From assembly GCF_001613305.1 (NCBI RefSeq), contig NZ_BDCC01000071.1:1-64000 (forward strand): a stretch of 64,000 nt of DNA, written 5' to 3'. The stretch comes from Nocardia vaccinii NBRC 15922 (GTDB taxonomy: Bacteria; Actinomycetota; Actinomycetes; Mycobacteriales; Mycobacteriaceae). Within the stretch, counting starts at the first letter, position 1. Each line of letters opens with the position of its first letter. Positions 53,073 to 61,867 of the stretch are shown one piece after another. The notes under the pieces were generated by a model that saw only the letters and a program-made list of their open reading frames with translations, was not told the DNA's origin and searched no databases. The position numbers and the translations under genes are program-made.

Positions 53073-53425
53073 GCATCCCGACAATTACGCTGACAGTGCT
53101 ACTGGCCGCGCAGTTCACAGTGTTCGGCATCCTGAAACTCGCCGCTGCGAAGCAAATGCGGGACCGCGCCGCCCACGTCGGTATGACGGTGACGGCTTAC
53201 CGAGTGATCGGGGCCCTCGAAGTTGCCGCTGCTGCCGGGCTGGTGACCGGGACCGTCTGGTGGCCGGCGGGATTGGCCGCGGGTATCGGTCTGGTTCTGC
53301 TGATGGTCGGTGCCATCGCGACGCACCTGCGAGTGCATGACAAGCTCTCGGAGGCGGCACCCGCGATTGTGACGTTCTTCCTCGCCATCAGCTACGTCGC
53401 ACTGGTCCTGACAGTAGATCGATGA
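53069..53425 (+). CDS. DoxX-like membrane protein
   Basis: A 118-residue protein with four hydrophobic helices: ITLTVLLAAQFTVFGILKLA, YRVIGALEVAAAAGLVTGTV, PAGLAAGIGLVLLMVGAIAT and VTFFLAISYVALVLTV. This is the DoxX/DoxX-like pattern. Membrane-embedded, role unclear; genes of this type often accompany oxygenase operons. ATGA overlaps on both sides. Confidence 0.8.
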   Translation: MSIPTITLTVLLAAQFTVFGILKLAAAKQMRDRAAHVGMTVTAYRVIGALEVAAAAGLVTGTVWWPAGLAAGIGLVLLMVGAIATHLRVHDKLSEAAPAIVTFFLAISYVALVLTVDR

Positions 53426-53907
53426 ACATCCACGATGCGCCGGTCGTCATCGTGGGGGCCGGCCCCACCGGACCGACCACCGCGATCCTGCTCTCCCAGT
53501 ACGGAATCGAATGTGTGGTGCTGGAACGGTGGGGAACCGTGCCCCCGCGGCCACGCGCGGTACGCCTCGGCGGTGACCGCGGCGACGTCGACGTCACCGC
53601 GGTCACCGCCGAGGGTCATGGTGCAGGTGTGGGTGCAGGACTGCGCGACGCGGCCAGCCTGTCCCGGAAACTCGCCGGTGTTCTCGCCGGCACCCTGCCG
53701 GCCAGCGTGCTCGACACCTATGAGACCGAGCGAAAACCACCTGCAGACGCCGTGCTGATCCGTCCGGACGGCATCGTCCAGCAGGCCGGCAGACGAGTCT
53801 CGGATCTGCAAGCTGTTCTCCCCCACTTCGATATTCGTACTCCGCCGCCATCCGCGAACGATGGCGCCGAGACCGACGATAGGAGCTTCGATGCCCAAGC
53901 GTGCTGA
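53422..53907 (+). pseudogene. FAD monooxygenase with internal deletion
   Basis: The first ~50 residues are the Rossmann start of an MhpA/PheA-like hydroxylase (VVIVGAGPTGPTTAILLSQY, ECVVLERW, PPRPRAVRL). They join in frame to a C-terminal part (HGAGVGAGLRDAASLSRKLA, LDTYETERKPPADAVLIRPDGIV). About 300 residues including the DG and GD motifs are lost. The join holds a 38-base near-perfect palindrome (53571-53608). It still has an ATGA overlap with the DoxX-like gene and an open frame, so a 161-residue product could be made, but not an active hydroxylase. Confidence 0.85.
53571..53608. repeat. 38-bp near-perfect palindrome at deletion join
   Basis: Outer arms CGGTGACCGCGG (53571-53582) and CCGCGGTCACCG (53597-53608) enclose the palindrome GACGTCGACGTC; only one pair (C/A) does not match. 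It sits exactly where the two halves of the monooxygenase remnant meet. Confidence 0.8.
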
Positions 53908-55075
53908 CGTTCCGGCCTATCAGCCGGACCTCTACTCCGAGGCGGCGATCCGCGATACCTACCCCCACTACACCCGTCTGCGCGAGCTCGGACCCGTGGT
54001 GTGGCTGGCCAGACAACGCGCATACGCACTGCCCCGCTATGCCGAGTGCAAGAAGGTACTTCTCGACGACGAAGCCTTCGTGTCCGGCGAAGGAGTGGGG
54101 CTGAACCCGATCACCAATCGCCTCTCCCGTGGGACCACGCTCAACAGCGACGGCGACGAACATTCGCGGCGCCGCGCTCTCCTGTCCCACCGGCTGACCC
54201 CACGAGCGCTGCGGTCGATGCGCGAAACCATCGATGAACAAGCCACCGCGGTTGTCGCGGAAGCCGTCGCACGCGGGAGCATCGATGGCGTCGACCTGGC
54301 CACCGCGCTGCCGATGTCGGTCGTGCCCGACCTCATCGGGTGGCCCGACCACGGTCGCGAACATCTCCTACGCTGGGCCGGAGCCACGTTCAATGCCCTC
54401 GGCCCACTGAATCTGCGGTCGGCACGAGCGGCGCCGTCCGGGTTGGAAATGATGCACTTCGCCCGGCGCATCTCCCGGGATCGCGATATAAAGCCCGGCG
54501 GCGCGGGACACGACGTGCTGCAAGCCGCCGACGAAGGCAAGCTCGCCCACGCGGAATGCCCAGCGCTGATGCTGGACTACCTGGCGCCGTCGCTGGACAC
54601 CACGATCGGTGCCATCTCCGCCTCGCTGTACCTGTTCGCCACCAACCCGGATCAGTGGAACCTGCTGAAGGCCGACCCCGGCCTGATCTCCAACGCTGTC
54701 AACGAGGCTGTCCGCCTCGCGTCGCCCGTTCGGGCCTTCTCCCGCAAGGTCACCCGCGATACCGAGATCGCCGGTACCAGCCTCCCCTCCGGCTCCCGAG
54801 TGGTGGTGATGTACGGGTCCGCCAACCGTGACCCCCTCGAGTGGGATGCCCCGGACACCTTCGACATTCGTCGTGACGCCTCGCGTCAACTCGGTTTCGG
54901 CCACGGGGCCCACGGCTGCGCCGGGCAAGGTCTGGCCCGCCTGGAAACCCAGGCCATCCTGCGCGCCCTGGTCGACCGAGTCGACCGCATCGAGATCACC
55001 GGCCCCACCGAATGGGCCATGAACAACATCATCCACCGCTTCAATCGCCTACCCCTGCAACTGATTCCCACCTGA
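53891..55075 (+). CDS. Cytochrome P450
   Basis: A 394-residue soluble bacterial P450. I-helix region MLDYLAPSLDTTIGAISASL (acid-alcohol pair DT kept, AG replaced by AP), ExxR in NEAVRLASPVRAFSRKV, and the heme loop QLGFGHGAHGCAGQGLARLE with the axial Cys. Start at 53891, ten bases after AGGAG. It is followed by its own ferredoxin and reductase, a complete three-component class I system. Similar trios demethylate or hydroxylate small aromatics and terpenes; substrate unknown. Confidence 0.92.
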   Translation: MPKRADVPAYQPDLYSEAAIRDTYPHYTRLRELGPVVWLARQRAYALPRYAECKKVLLDDEAFVSGEGVGLNPITNRLSRGTTLNSDGDEHSRRRALLSHRLTPRALRSMRETIDEQATAVVAEAVARGSIDGVDLATALPMSVVPDLIGWPDHGREHLLRWAGATFNALGPLNLRSARAAPSGLEMMHFARRISRDRDIKPGGAGHDVLQAADEGKLAHAECPALMLDYLAPSLDTTIGAISASLYLFATNPDQWNLLKADPGLISNAVNEAVRLASPVRAFSRKVTRDTEIAGTSLPSGSRVVVMYGSANRDPLEWDAPDTFDIRRDASRQLGFGHGAHGCAGQGLARLETQAILRALVDRVDRIEITGPTEWAMNNIIHRFNRLPLQLIPT

Positions 55076-55090
55076 CAGAGAGGTTCCCAG

Positions 55091-55288
55091 ATGAAAATCA
55101 CCGTTGATTACCACCGCTGCGAGGGTCATGGGCTGTGCGCCGAACAGGCACCGGCCGTATTCGGTCTCGACGACGAGGGTGAATTGATCTATCACTTCAA
55201 CGGCACAGATGTACCCGATGGGCAGATCGCCCTCGCACGGGCCGCCATCAATTCCTGCCCGGTCGCCGCTCTGCGAGAGCAGCGATGA
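55091..55288 (+). CDS. Ferredoxin of P450 type (3Fe-4S)
   Basis: A 65-residue ferredoxin: MKITVDYHRCEGHGLCAEQA and NSCPVAALREQ give the CxxHxxC...CP pattern, with His in place of the second cysteine of 4Fe-4S proteins, typical of P450-linked 3Fe-4S ferredoxins. It lies between the P450 and its reductase; the stop overlaps the reductase start (ATGA). Confidence 0.92.
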   Translation: MKITVDYHRCEGHGLCAEQAPAVFGLDDEGELIYHFNGTDVPDGQIALARAAINSCPVAALREQR

Positions 55289-56421
55289 GCCGATCCGCCG
55301 CAGTCGTCATCGTCGGCGATTCGATCGCCGGAGTGACCGCCGCACGTGAACTGCGGACCCTGGGACACGGTGGCCGGATAACTCTCATCGGAGCCGATCC
55401 ACACGGCGCCTACTCCCGGCCACCGCTGTCGAAGACCGTCCTCAAAGACGACTCCGCCGACACCACGCTCAGCTATCACCTGGACGGCCTCGACGTCGAG
55501 GAGGTACGTTCGGCAGCCGTCGGCGCGAATCTCGACCACAAGCGAATCACCACCGCCGGCGGACACATCGTGGGCTACGACGCGCTGATCATCGCGACCG
55601 GCGCGGAAGCAAGACGACTCGCCCGGCCAGACCAGGACGGTGAACTCGTACTGCGGACGCTCGAGGATGCACGAGCCCTGCGGACGCGGCTCGACACCGC
55701 CACTTCAGCGATCATTATCGGTGCGGGGTTCCTCGGCATGGAGGTGGCCAGCGCGTGCGCCGCCCGAGATATCCCGGTGACCGTAGTCGACGTCGACCGC
55801 CCACTCGAACGGGTCCTCGGGCCGTATCTGTCGGAGCTGATCGCCGAACGCGCTCAGCGAAACGGTGTTCGGCTCATTCGAACGCCGGGCTTCGTTTCCC
55901 TTTCCGGAAATCCGGTACGTGGTATAGCCCTGCCCGACGGTACCGAATTGCCGGCGGACCTCGTGGTGAGTTGCGTCGGAGAAACGCCCAACACGGCCTG
56001 GCTACACGGCACCGGCTTGGCCGATCACATCGGTATCGGCATCGATCACGCCCGTGCCACAGCCTTTCCGGATGTCTACGCTGCGGGAGACGTGTCCTAC
56101 CCGCGGAACACGGACCGTCGGTCCGCGTTCTGGTCCAATGCCGTCGCGCAGGGACGGGTCGCTGCCGCGTCAGCGCTCGGTCACACACAGACATCGGCAC
56201 CGAGCGATGACTACTTCTGGACAGAGATCCTCGGAATGAGCATCAAAGTCGTCGGGTCCCTGCCGTTGATCGGCACACCCAGCCACATCGACGGTGACCC
56301 GACCGCAGGGTCCGCCCTCCTCACCTGGAACCGCGCCGGCGAAGGCGCCGCGCTCGTCGCCTACGGCATCCGTAAGCCGGTCACCAAGCTCCGCATGATG
56401 GCTGCGTCGCTGGTTCCCTGA
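55285..56421 (+). CDS. Ferredoxin reductase (FAD/NAD-dependent)
   Basis: A 378-residue pyridine-nucleotide flavoprotein: AVVIVGDSIAGVTAARELRT (FAD), SRPPLSKTVL, DALIIATGAEARRLA, AIIIGAGFLGMEVASACAAR (NAD site), VYAAGDVSYPRN (second FAD motif), then AFWSNAVAQGRVAAAS. It passes electrons from NAD(P)H through the ferredoxin to the P450. Confidence 0.92.
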   Translation: MSRSAAVVIVGDSIAGVTAARELRTLGHGGRITLIGADPHGAYSRPPLSKTVLKDDSADTTLSYHLDGLDVEEVRSAAVGANLDHKRITTAGGHIVGYDALIIATGAEARRLARPDQDGELVLRTLEDARALRTRLDTATSAIIIGAGFLGMEVASACAARDIPVTVVDVDRPLERVLGPYLSELIAERAQRNGVRLIRTPGFVSLSGNPVRGIALPDGTELPADLVVSCVGETPNTAWLHGTGLADHIGIGIDHARATAFPDVYAAGDVSYPRNTDRRSAFWSNAVAQGRVAAASALGHTQTSAPSDDYFWTEILGMSIKVVGSLPLIGTPSHIDGDPTAGSALLTWNRAGEGAALVAYGIRKPVTKLRMMAASLVP

Positions 56422-56475
56422 GCCTCCTGGTGAATTACTCGAAGCGCCCTCATCTCCGCTTCCCCTTCGCCGTCG

Positions 56476-57381
56476 TCAGCAGCGCAACGCCCCTGCAGGA
56501 AGTGATGATGCGTCCAGAAGCGGGAGTTCTATACCGGCCAGCAGCTCGCGGTAGCGGTCCGCCAACTGCGGAGGAGCCTGGCGACTGTAGGCGACGATCT
56601 CGCGGAAAACTCCCGAGCCGATCCGGCGGGTGTGACGTGCCCAGCCGCCGGGTACCGCGTTCGCCGGCGCCAAGGTAACGCCCAATCCCTCGACGGCGAA
56701 GGACAACCCGGCGGCGACCTGGCCGGTACGGGCGACTACGCGCGGAGCGAAGCCGATGGTGGCCGCCAGCCAGTCGGCCACCTCGCTCATCCCCTGTTCG
56801 GGCTCGTAGAGAACCCAGTCCGCGACGGCGAGTTCCTGCGGGGCGGCGACGGTGCCGGGCACGTGCTCCTCCGCGCCGACGAGCACCATCTCCTCATAGC
56901 CGAGCGACACCACCGGTCCGTCCCAACCGACTGGGCGCGGCCCTACCGACAGATCGCCTCGACCGGCGCGTGTGGCCGCTTCGAGATCGCGACGGTGGGA
57001 GAAGTCATGTAAACGCAGCACCGTGTCGGGATACATCGCATGCCAACGCGCGGCACTGGGCGGCAAAACTCCCGCGGCCACCGACCGGACCGTGAGCACG
57101 TGTACATCACCGTTGCTTCCGTCGACCACGTGCCGAACAGCATCGGACGCGTCTTGGACCCCGTGGAGAATCCGACGCGCGATCGGCAGTAGAGCCCGAC
57201 CCGCAGGGGTCAGCGACAGGCCGTGGTGTCCGCGTTCGAGCAAGGGTGAACCCAACTCCTTCTCGAGAGCCCGAATCTGCTGCGACAGTGACGGCTGCGA
57301 CACATACAACCGTGTCGCCGCCGCACTGAAAGAGCCTGTGTCCCAGATCAAGACGAAATACTCAAGCTGTCGCAACTGCAT
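56476..57381 (-). CDS. LysR-family regulator
   Basis: A 301-residue LysR regulator: MQLRQLEYFVLIWDTGSFSA, AATRLYVSQPSLSQQIRALE, LGSPLLERGHHGLSLTPAGR, then the effector domain (VHVLTVRSVAAGVLPPSAAR...). Start at 57381 with GGAGG 12 bases upstream. It lies at the 3' end of the leftward SDR-DapA operon. The T-N11-A palindrome at 59343 between that operon and the rightward dehydrogenase is a fitting target. Confidence 0.9.
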   Translation of the reverse strand: MQLRQLEYFVLIWDTGSFSAAATRLYVSQPSLSQQIRALEKELGSPLLERGHHGLSLTPAGRALLPIARRILHGVQDASDAVRHVVDGSNGDVHVLTVRSVAAGVLPPSAARWHAMYPDTVLRLHDFSHRRDLEAATRAGRGDLSVGPRPVGWDGPVVSLGYEEMVLVGAEEHVPGTVAAPQELAVADWVLYEPEQGMSEVADWLAATIGFAPRVVARTGQVAAGLSFAVEGLGVTLAPANAVPGGWARHTRRIGSGVFREIVAYSRQAPPQLADRYRELLAGIELPLLDASSLPAGALRC

Positions 57382-57477
57382 CGCCGACAGCACCTCCTCT
57401 CCCCCGGTGACCGGTTGTAGCGGTGTAGGTCGCGTGGTGGCCGCTGGCACCGGCACAAGCGCGCCGACTCGGCACGA

Positions 57478-58413
57478 TCAGCCCACGAGCACGACGCGGG
57501 GGTCACGGCGAGCGAGCCGTTCGAGCAGGTAGTCCACCTCGGAGCGGGTGTGCTCCGACAGTACGCCGCTGGGCGTCCGCTGCGCATCACTGGTCAATAG
57601 CCCGCGACGTTTCATCACGTACTTGCGCACCGCCAAACCGATCCCCGGCTGCTGCTCGTAGCGGAGCAGCGGCAGGTGCGCGTCGAACAGATCATGACTG
57701 TCCTCACGACGCCCGGCTGCGGTCCGGGTAACGACATCGACGAGCAGTTCCGGAAAGCAATAACCCGTCATCGCACCGTCGGCGCCACGCTCGGTCTCGA
57801 AGTCCAGGAACAGTCCGCCATTGCCGCACAGGATCGACAAGCGAGGCATGTCCTGGTTGGCCTCGAGATGCCTCAGTGTGGTGATCTTGTCGAGTCCCGG
57901 CCAGTCCTCGTGTTTGAGCATTACACAGCTGGGGATATTGCGAGCAATCCGAGCGATGACCGAAGGCGTGATCACCACCGAGAACGACAGTGGATAGTCC
58001 TGCAGCACCAGCGGAGTCTCCGGCCCCACGGCCGCGGCTGCGCCTTCGTAATAGCCCACGATCTGGCTGTCGGCGCGCAAGGTGTTGGGCGGTGCGACCA
58101 TGACACCGGCTGCGCCGGCGGCCATGACTTCTTGCGCGAGCGAACGCATCGGCGCATAACCCGGCGCCGAGACTCCGACCACGACCGGAAGAGTGGTTTT
58201 GCCGAGAACGTAGGAAACTACGGAAACAGATTCGGTGTGCGAGAGCTTAGGAGCTTCGCCGAGCTGACCGAGCAAAGTCAACCCGGTCACGCCCGTCCCC
58301 TCGTAGAAATCGATCAGGCGGCCCAGGGAGGAATAGTCGATGTCGCCTCGGTCGTCGAATGGTGTCGGAGCGATGGCGAACACGCCGGAGGTTTCCCGGG
58401 TAACAACGGCCAT
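57478..58413 (-). CDS. Dihydrodipicolinate synthase-family aldolase/lyase
   Basis: A 311-residue DapA/NanA-fold enzyme: FAIAPTPFDDRGDIDYSSLG, LTLLGQLGEAPKLSHTE (GxxGE substrate loop), TLPVVVGVSAPGYAPM, LQDYPLS (Tyr position) and CVMLKHEDWPGLDKI (Schiff-base Lys). Catalyses aldol-type cleavage, condensation or dehydration of a 2-oxoacid; true DapA is unlikely in this context. ATG 58413 follows GAAGGGA. Co-transcribed with the SDR upstream. Confidence 0.88.
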   Translation of the reverse strand: MAVVTRETSGVFAIAPTPFDDRGDIDYSSLGRLIDFYEGTGVTGLTLLGQLGEAPKLSHTESVSVVSYVLGKTTLPVVVGVSAPGYAPMRSLAQEVMAAGAAGVMVAPPNTLRADSQIVGYYEGAAAAVGPETPLVLQDYPLSFSVVITPSVIARIARNIPSCVMLKHEDWPGLDKITTLRHLEANQDMPRLSILCGNGGLFLDFETERGADGAMTGYCFPELLVDVVTRTAAGRREDSHDLFDAHLPLLRYEQQPGIGLAVRKYVMKRRGLLTSDAQRTPSGVLSEHTRSEVDYLLERLARRDPRVVLVG

Positions 58414-58448
58414 GTGGGATTCCCTTCTCGTTTCTGTTCGTAGTCTCG

Positions 58449-59234
58449 TCAGATGCTGGCGATCAAGCCGCCGTCGACACGGAGGACCGAGCCGGTGATA
58501 TATGCCGCGTGTGCACTCGCCAGAAACGCCACCGCGGCGGCGTACTCGGCCGGTTCGCCGTAACGGCCGACGGGAATGGAGGCGACGCTCTCCGCGCGTA
58601 CCTGATCGACACTCTTGCCGTCGCGCTCGGCCTTGGCGCGGTCGAGATAGTCGGTGCGGCCGGTACCGATTCGTCCTGGCACGATCACGTTGGACGTCAC
58701 GCCGTCCGGGGCCACCTCGCGCGCGAGCGTCTTCGACCATCCCAACAAGCTTGCGCGCAGCGTGTTCGACAAACCGAGATTCGGAATGGGTGCCACGACA
58801 CCGGAACTCGTGCTGGTGATCACCCGGCCCCAGCCACGGTCCCGCATACCCGGCACCACCCGGTCGGTGATCGTGATGACCGACAACACCATCGACTCGA
58901 AGCTCTGCCGCCAGGCGGTAGCCGGCTGCCCGCCGATCGGCGACGGCAGCGGGCCACCGGTGTTGTTGATCAGGATGTCGATCGGACCGAGTTCGCTTTC
59001 GACGGACGCGACCCGTTCCTCGACTATTGACGGGTCGGAGATATCCCACTCCAGCGCCACCGCGCGTCCGCCGTCGGTGGTGATGGCGTCGGTGCGCACG
59101 GTGGCGGCTTCCGCCGCGATATCGGCCACCACCACCGCCGCGCCCTCGGAGGCGAGGCGCTCGGCGACCGCGCCGCCGATACCCCCACCCCCGCCCAGCA
59201 CCAGCGCATTACGCCCGGCAATCCCCAGGTCCAT
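58449..59234 (-). CDS. Atypical SDR oxidoreductase
   Basis: A 261-residue SDR: NALVLGGGGGIGGAVAERLA (nucleotide loop), DILINNTGGPLPSPIGG, VITSTSSGV, then PIPNLGLSNTLRASLLGWSK where normal SDRs have YxxxK; here the Tyr and Lys places read Ser and Arg (SNTLR). A known SDR subgroup has this SNxxR variation, so it may work differently. C-terminal YAAAVAFLASAHAAYITGSV is normal. ATG 59234 follows CGGAG; first gene of the leftward operon. Confidence 0.85.
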   Translation of the reverse strand: MDLGIAGRNALVLGGGGGIGGAVAERLASEGAAVVVADIAAEAATVRTDAITTDGGRAVALEWDISDPSIVEERVASVESELGPIDILINNTGGPLPSPIGGQPATAWRQSFESMVLSVITITDRVVPGMRDRGWGRVITSTSSGVVAPIPNLGLSNTLRASLLGWSKTLAREVAPDGVTSNVIVPGRIGTGRTDYLDRAKAERDGKSVDQVRAESVASIPVGRYGEPAEYAAAVAFLASAHAAYITGSVLRVDGGLIASI

Positions 59235-59342
59235 GAAACTGCTCCGTTCTCGTTCTCGGAATGACCAGAAACTCATTTGTTTTTCGCGTGACATTAACAC
59301 CGACAACTGACGGAGAACCAATAACAATTCCCGAACCACCCC

Positions 59343-59357
59343 ATAAGCTGAGCTTAT
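59343..59357. promoter_or_regulatory. LysR-box palindrome in divergent promoter
   Basis: ATAAGCT-G-AGCTTAT, a perfect 15-base palindrome of the T-N11-A LysR type, in the 256-base gap between the leftward SDR operon and the rightward zinc dehydrogenase operon. Confidence 0.7.
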
Positions 59358-59490
59358 ACGCGCAGCGTACCCAGGTAATCACACCATGGAAAGCGGGATT
59401 CTCCACTTCGATAGATTTGGACTCCAAGCATATTTTCGATCTACAGTCCAAGCCATGCCAATTACGGATTTTCCAGCGGAAGGGTTCGGA

Positions 59491-60570
59491 ATGTCTTTGC
59501 CGGAAACTATGACGGCAGCCGTACTCGGGGAGCCCGGTGTGATTACTACTCGCCACCTCCCTGTGCCCGAAATCGGGCCGGACGAGGTGCTGGTTCGCGT
59601 ACACCGAGCTTCACTCTGCGGTACGGATGTCAAGATTCGTAGTCGTCACTTCTTCGCGGACGGGGGCCCGGCTCCGGGCACCTTCGTCCCCGGACACGAA
59701 TACGCCGGAACGGTTGCCGCCGTCGGGGCGAGCGTCGACGAGTTTGCTGTTGGCGATCGGGTAGTCACCGAGGCCCACCGAGGCTGTATGCGGTGCGCCA
59801 ATTGCCTGGCCGGCGCGTACACCGACTGCCTGAACTACGGGAACCGCCGCAAGGGCCACCGCACCCAGGGCATGACCGTCAACGGCGGCTTCGCCGAATA
59901 CGTCGCCAACCACGTCTCCACGCTCACGAAGCTGCCCGACGCCGTCGACTTCGACGCCGCGGTCGTTCTGACAACCGCCGGCACGGTTATCCACGCCTTC
60001 GACGCCCTCGGGACGATCATCGCCGGTGCCAGCATCGCGGTCATCGGCCCCGGACCGATCGGGTTGCTCGCTGTGCAGCTCGCCCGGCAGCTGGGCGCAC
60101 ATCCGGTGACTTTGGTCGGGACCCGTCAAAGCCGCCTGGATATCGGCACCGACTTCGGCGCCGACCAGGTAATAAACTCCCGCGACGACGACGCGATCAC
60201 GGCGGTACGCGCCAGCACCGGCGGACTGGGCGTCGACATCGTCCTGGAGTGCTCGGGCGCGCCGACTGCCGTGGACGACGCACTGCGGATGACGAAACGC
60301 TCGGGCACGGTTGTTCTCATCGGGTTCTTCCAACAGCCGGTCACCGCCGACCTCAACCACGCGGTGATGAACGGGATCTCTCTGCTGTCGGTGCGCGGCG
60401 AGGGAACCGGATCGGTACGCCGAGCCGTATCGCTGGCCGGGCAGGGACGCTTGCACACCGATTCTCTTGTCACCCACCACTTTCCGCTGTACGAGATCTC
60501 CGACGCGTTCGAGACCTACACCACGCGCTCCGACAACGCCATCAAGGTGATGCTCGATGTCGTCGAATGA
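59491..60570 (+). CDS. Zinc-dependent alcohol dehydrogenase
   Basis: A 359-residue medium-chain dehydrogenase. Catalytic Zn ligand SLCGTDVKI (Cys), GHEYAGTVAAVG (His-Glu), structural-Zn loop HRGCMRCANCLAGAYTDCLN with four Cys, and Rossmann VIGPGPIGLLAVQLARQLGA. Similar to threonine/sorbitol dehydrogenase-type enzymes. Start at 59491 after GGAAGGG. Its 3' end overlaps the following DUF3500 gene by 14 bases. Confidence 0.9.
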   Translation: MSLPETMTAAVLGEPGVITTRHLPVPEIGPDEVLVRVHRASLCGTDVKIRSRHFFADGGPAPGTFVPGHEYAGTVAAVGASVDEFAVGDRVVTEAHRGCMRCANCLAGAYTDCLNYGNRRKGHRTQGMTVNGGFAEYVANHVSTLTKLPDAVDFDAAVVLTTAGTVIHAFDALGTIIAGASIAVIGPGPIGLLAVQLARQLGAHPVTLVGTRQSRLDIGTDFGADQVINSRDDDAITAVRASTGGLGVDIVLECSGAPTAVDDALRMTKRSGTVVLIGFFQQPVTADLNHAVMNGISLLSVRGEGTGSVRRAVSLAGQGRLHTDSLVTHHFPLYEISDAFETYTTRSDNAIKVMLDVVE

Positions 60571-61696
60571 GAACGAGGTAGCCGTCGCAATGAGTGCGGC
60601 CACCCAAGCCTGGCTCGAATCACTGACGCCCACCCAACTGGCCCATGCCCAATATGGGTCCCCGCTCGCGCCGGACGCGGAGGCCGAGCGGGTGCAGTGG
60701 TTCTACACTCCCACCGACCATGGCGGCCTGGCGCTACGTGAACAGAGTCCACGCCAGCAGAGTCTGGCCATGCAACTACTCGCAACCGGGCTCTCGGAAT
60801 CGGGTTACGCCACGGTGGCCACCGTCATGGGTTTGGAGAACATCCTCGATCAGGTAGAGGGCTGGAATGTTCATTGGGGACGAGAGCGCGGCCGCGATCC
60901 GGAGCTGTATTGGCTGAGAGTCTTCGGGAAGCCCGGCGGCACTGTCTGGGGATGGCGGATGGGTGGGCATCACATCTCGATCAACAATCTCATCGCCCGG
61001 GGCCGCGTGGTCGCCACGACTCCCAACTTTCTCGGTGCCGATCCTGCCACGACGACACTGCTCGGCTCGTCCTTGCGCCCACTGATGGGACTAGAGGAGC
61101 TCGCCCGTCGCCTGGCGCGGAGCCTCGATCCAGCGCAGTGGGAGCATGCACGGCTGCACTCTTCCGCGATCTCCGACATCGTGTCGGGAAACAGGTCCCG
61201 CGTCGCCCACGGCGACACCATGATGCACATGCAAGACCTCTGGCGAGGCCGATTCACCGACCCGGAACTCATCGCCTTGGTTGACGAAGTCGACCGACGC
61301 GCAGAGGCTGCCAGTGGATACACAGGCAGCGACCATATGACAATGGCGATCACCGCCCCACCCAAAGGCGTCGGCGCGAGTCGACTCGACCAACGCCAAC
61401 GCGATGAGTTGCGGCGGTTGATCAGCCTGTACACCGGACGAGCGCCGAAGCCGATTGCGGACCGACACACCGCGTACTACTCGCGCGACAGCACACTGGA
61501 CGAGGTGCACTTCGGCTGGGCGGGCAGCATCGACTTCGGGAAACCCCACTACTACCGGATCCAGGGACCGCGCCTGCTGATCGAATACGACAACACCCAG
61601 CGCCACGCCAACCACGCCCACTCGGTATGGCGCGACCCGGTCGGCGACTTCGGCCTCGACAGCCTTGCCGAACACCGGCACCACTCCGCGCACTGA
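60557..61696 (+). CDS. DUF3500 protein (copy 2)
   Basis: A 379-residue DUF3500 member: HGGLALREQSPRQQSLAMQL, LSESGYATVATVMGLENILD, FGKPGGTVWGWRMGGHHISI, LGADPATTTLLGSSLRPL, HFGWAGSIDFGKPHYYRIQG, LLIEYDNTQRHANHAHSVWR and FGLDSLAEHRHHSAH. Paralogue of 44047, with the same conserved His pairs (GGHH, PHYY, ANHAH), and also His-rich at the C-terminus. ATG 60590 is an alternative start. Overlap with the dehydrogenase gene implies a shared pathway. Function unknown. Confidence 0.88.
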   Translation: MSSNENEVAVAMSAATQAWLESLTPTQLAHAQYGSPLAPDAEAERVQWFYTPTDHGGLALREQSPRQQSLAMQLLATGLSESGYATVATVMGLENILDQVEGWNVHWGRERGRDPELYWLRVFGKPGGTVWGWRMGGHHISINNLIARGRVVATTPNFLGADPATTTLLGSSLRPLMGLEELARRLARSLDPAQWEHARLHSSAISDIVSGNRSRVAHGDTMMHMQDLWRGRFTDPELIALVDEVDRRAEAASGYTGSDHMTMAITAPPKGVGASRLDQRQRDELRRLISLYTGRAPKPIADRHTAYYSRDSTLDEVHFGWAGSIDFGKPHYYRIQGPRLLIEYDNTQRHANHAHSVWRDPVGDFGLDSLAEHRHHSAH

Positions 61697-61867
61697 CCGG
61701 CCCTGTGCCTCAGACCTGCCTGTGCAGACATCGCCGCGCCGCGAAAGCCAGGGGCGTCGCGCTCCACGGCCACCGGGGTGGTCATCGGTCACGCGTGTCC
61801 TGGAACGCGATGAGCGGAAAGAAGCTCGCGAGGATTCCAGCGCCATCGTCACCGCTACAGTGAACCA

